From an uncultured Collinsella sp. (GTDB lineage: Bacteria; Actinomycetota; Coriobacteriia; Coriobacteriales; Coriobacteriaceae), in assembly GCA_937925715.1 (NCBI GenBank), contig CALAMG010000017.1, forward strand, positions 237,840 through 301,839: 64,000 nt of DNA, read 5' to 3'. The first letter of the stretch is position 1, and each line of letters begins with the position of its first letter. Positions 63,073 through 64,000 of the stretch are shown here, piece by piece. Made by a program: the position numbers and the translations under genes. The notes under the pieces are model-generated. The model had not been told where the DNA came from, did no database searches, and was given only the letters and a program-made list of their open reading frames with translations.

Positions 63073-63942
63073 ATGTCAATTTCTCTCGTGATTCCAACTC
63101 TTGATGCTCAGGCTGAAATCGGTGAGTTGTTGAATAGAATTCTTTCGCAAACCCGTTGTCCTGACGAAATTATTGTCGTCGATTCCGCGTCATCTGATTC
63201 CACCGTGGAAATCGCTTCGAATTTCGATGGCGTTCGGGTTATCGAGATCGACCGCTCCGATTTTAACCATGGGCTTACACGCGATATGGCATTTAAGGAG
63301 TCCTCTGGCGACATTGTTTGCTTTATGACTCAAGATGCCGTTCCGGCTGACAATCGATATATCGAGAACCTTGTTAATCCGCTTCTCGCTGACAACCGAG
63401 TTGCTATTTCATCGGGTCGCCAGCTGCCAAAAAAGGATGCGCGAAAATTTGAGCGTTTGGTTAGGGAGTTTAACTACGGTCCTACGTCAAACGTCCGATC
63501 TAAAGACGATGTTTCCGTGATGGGAATCAAGGCTTATTTTGCGACGGATGTCTGCTCTGCATACAGAAGGAGCTGCTATTTCGAACTTGGAGGTTTCGGT
63601 AGAACCGATATGAGCGAGGACATGCTTATGGCCGCAAAGGCTGTAGGCGCAGGTTATTTGGTTGCATATGCTGCCGATGCGTGTGTGTACCACTCGCATA
63701 ACCTCACTCCGGTTGAACAATTCCGCCGCAATTTTGCCATCGGTCACTTTCTCGAAATCAATCGCGAGCTTATAGCGTGTTCATCTGAGATTGGCGAGGG
63801 AGGGCGTCTAGTAAAACGGGTCGCTAAACAACTGATTGAGGATCGATCGTTTGTTGAGCTCGGGGCATTTGGCGTTGATTGCTTTGCTCGATTTATTGGA
63901 AATCGCTCTGGCCGTAGAGCCGCAAGAAAAGAAAGGTCATAG
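63073..63942 (+). CDS. Family 2 glycosyltransferase (rhamnosyltransferase-like)
   Basis: A 289-residue GT-A fold enzyme. It has SLVIPTLDAQAEIGELL, IIVVDSASSDST, a NHGLTRD segment, FMTQDAVPAD (metal-binding region) and GGFGRTDMSEDM. The arrangement resembles rhamnosyltransferases of polysaccharide loci. Base composition and codon use are clearly more A+T-rich than in the sugar transferase before it and in rmlA after it, which suggests recent exchange. It adds a sugar to the lipid-linked repeat unit; donor and acceptor unknown. Confidence 0.88.
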   Translation: MSISLVIPTLDAQAEIGELLNRILSQTRCPDEIIVVDSASSDSTVEIASNFDGVRVIEIDRSDFNHGLTRDMAFKESSGDIVCFMTQDAVPADNRYIENLVNPLLADNRVAISSGRQLPKKDARKFERLVREFNYGPTSNVRSKDDVSVMGIKAYFATDVCSAYRRSCYFELGGFGRTDMSEDMLMAAKAVGAGYLVAYAADACVYHSHNLTPVEQFRRNFAIGHFLEINRELIACSSEIGEGGRLVKRVAKQLIEDRSFVELGAFGVDCFARFIGNRSGRRAARKERS

Positions 63943-63945
63943 CCA

Positions 63946-64000
63946 ATGAAAGGCATCATCCTCGCCGGCGGGTCCGGCACGCGCCTGTACCCGCTCACGC
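63946..64000 (+). CDS. rmlA: Glucose-1-phosphate thymidylyltransferase, N-terminal part
   Basis: Only 18 codons are visible before the window ends: MKGIILAGGSGTRLYPLT, the nucleotide-binding loop of RmlA, the first enzyme of dTDP-rhamnose synthesis. GAAAGG lies upstream. Another sugar nucleotidyltransferase is possible, but the exact opening and the rhamnosyltransferase-like neighbour favour RmlA. Confidence 0.82.
   Translation, partial: MKGIILAGGSGTRLYPLT

Overview
The window looks like a chromosomal segment of a high-G+C gut member of the Coriobacteriia, most likely Collinsella. This rests on overall gene style, the paired GlgC/GlgD glycogen genes, the corrinoid gene set and the many palindromic intergenic elements; no 16S gene is present to confirm it.

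Layout. 1-2.4 kb: the end of PTS enzyme I and two tandem PfkB-family sugar kinases, each with its own terminator. 2.6-6.5 kb: CCA-adding enzyme, two identical tRNA-Glu(CTC) genes, a flippase-like membrane protein and a TetR regulator. 6.5-28.6 kb: a cobalamin island that is visibly richer in G+C than its surroundings and starts beside a fragment of an IS3-type transposase. Its left arm (minus strand) is a B12-riboswitch-controlled operon with an exported cobaltochelatase CbiK, two lipoproteins and a BtuCD-type transporter. Its right arm (plus strand) is a run of 17 overlapping or abutting genes for anaerobic corrin synthesis, adenosylation, amidation and nucleotide-loop assembly. The C20-methyltransferase CbiL survives only as a 77-codon internal-deletion remnant, so de novo synthesis looks broken while late assembly and salvage look intact.

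28.6-34 kb: MacB-type efflux genes (permease, ATPase, membrane-fusion protein) and an L,D-transpeptidase. 34-45 kb: housekeeping genes (serine dehydratase, metK, gltX, priA, def, fmt, rsmB, an FmdB zinc ribbon) separated by several large palindromic elements. 45.6-58.9 kb: a minus-strand glycogen cluster (glgB, glgP, glgC, glgD, glgA and a GH13-GH77 fusion). GlgA and GlgB carry long lysine/alanine/threonine-rich, histone-H1-like tails. 59-60.8 kb: a HAD phosphatase, thiamine pyrophosphokinase and tRNA-Ala. 60.8-64 kb: start of an exopolysaccharide operon, with a long structured leader, a LoaP-like NusG paralogue, an undecaprenyl-phosphate sugar transferase, a family 2 glycosyltransferase and the start of rmlA.

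Most unusual signals. (1) Two families of intergenic hairpins whose core or loop is conserved while the long stems differ in sequence but stay paired (44.95 and 49.07 kb; 35.72 and 42.17 kb). (2) A three-copy 68-69 bp palindromic repeat. (3) The exported CbiK under B12 control. (4) The deleted cbiL inside an otherwise complete corrinoid operon. (5) The H1-like tails on two glycogen enzymes. (6) Recurrent GGTAAAAC/GTTTTACC motifs next to glycogen promoters.
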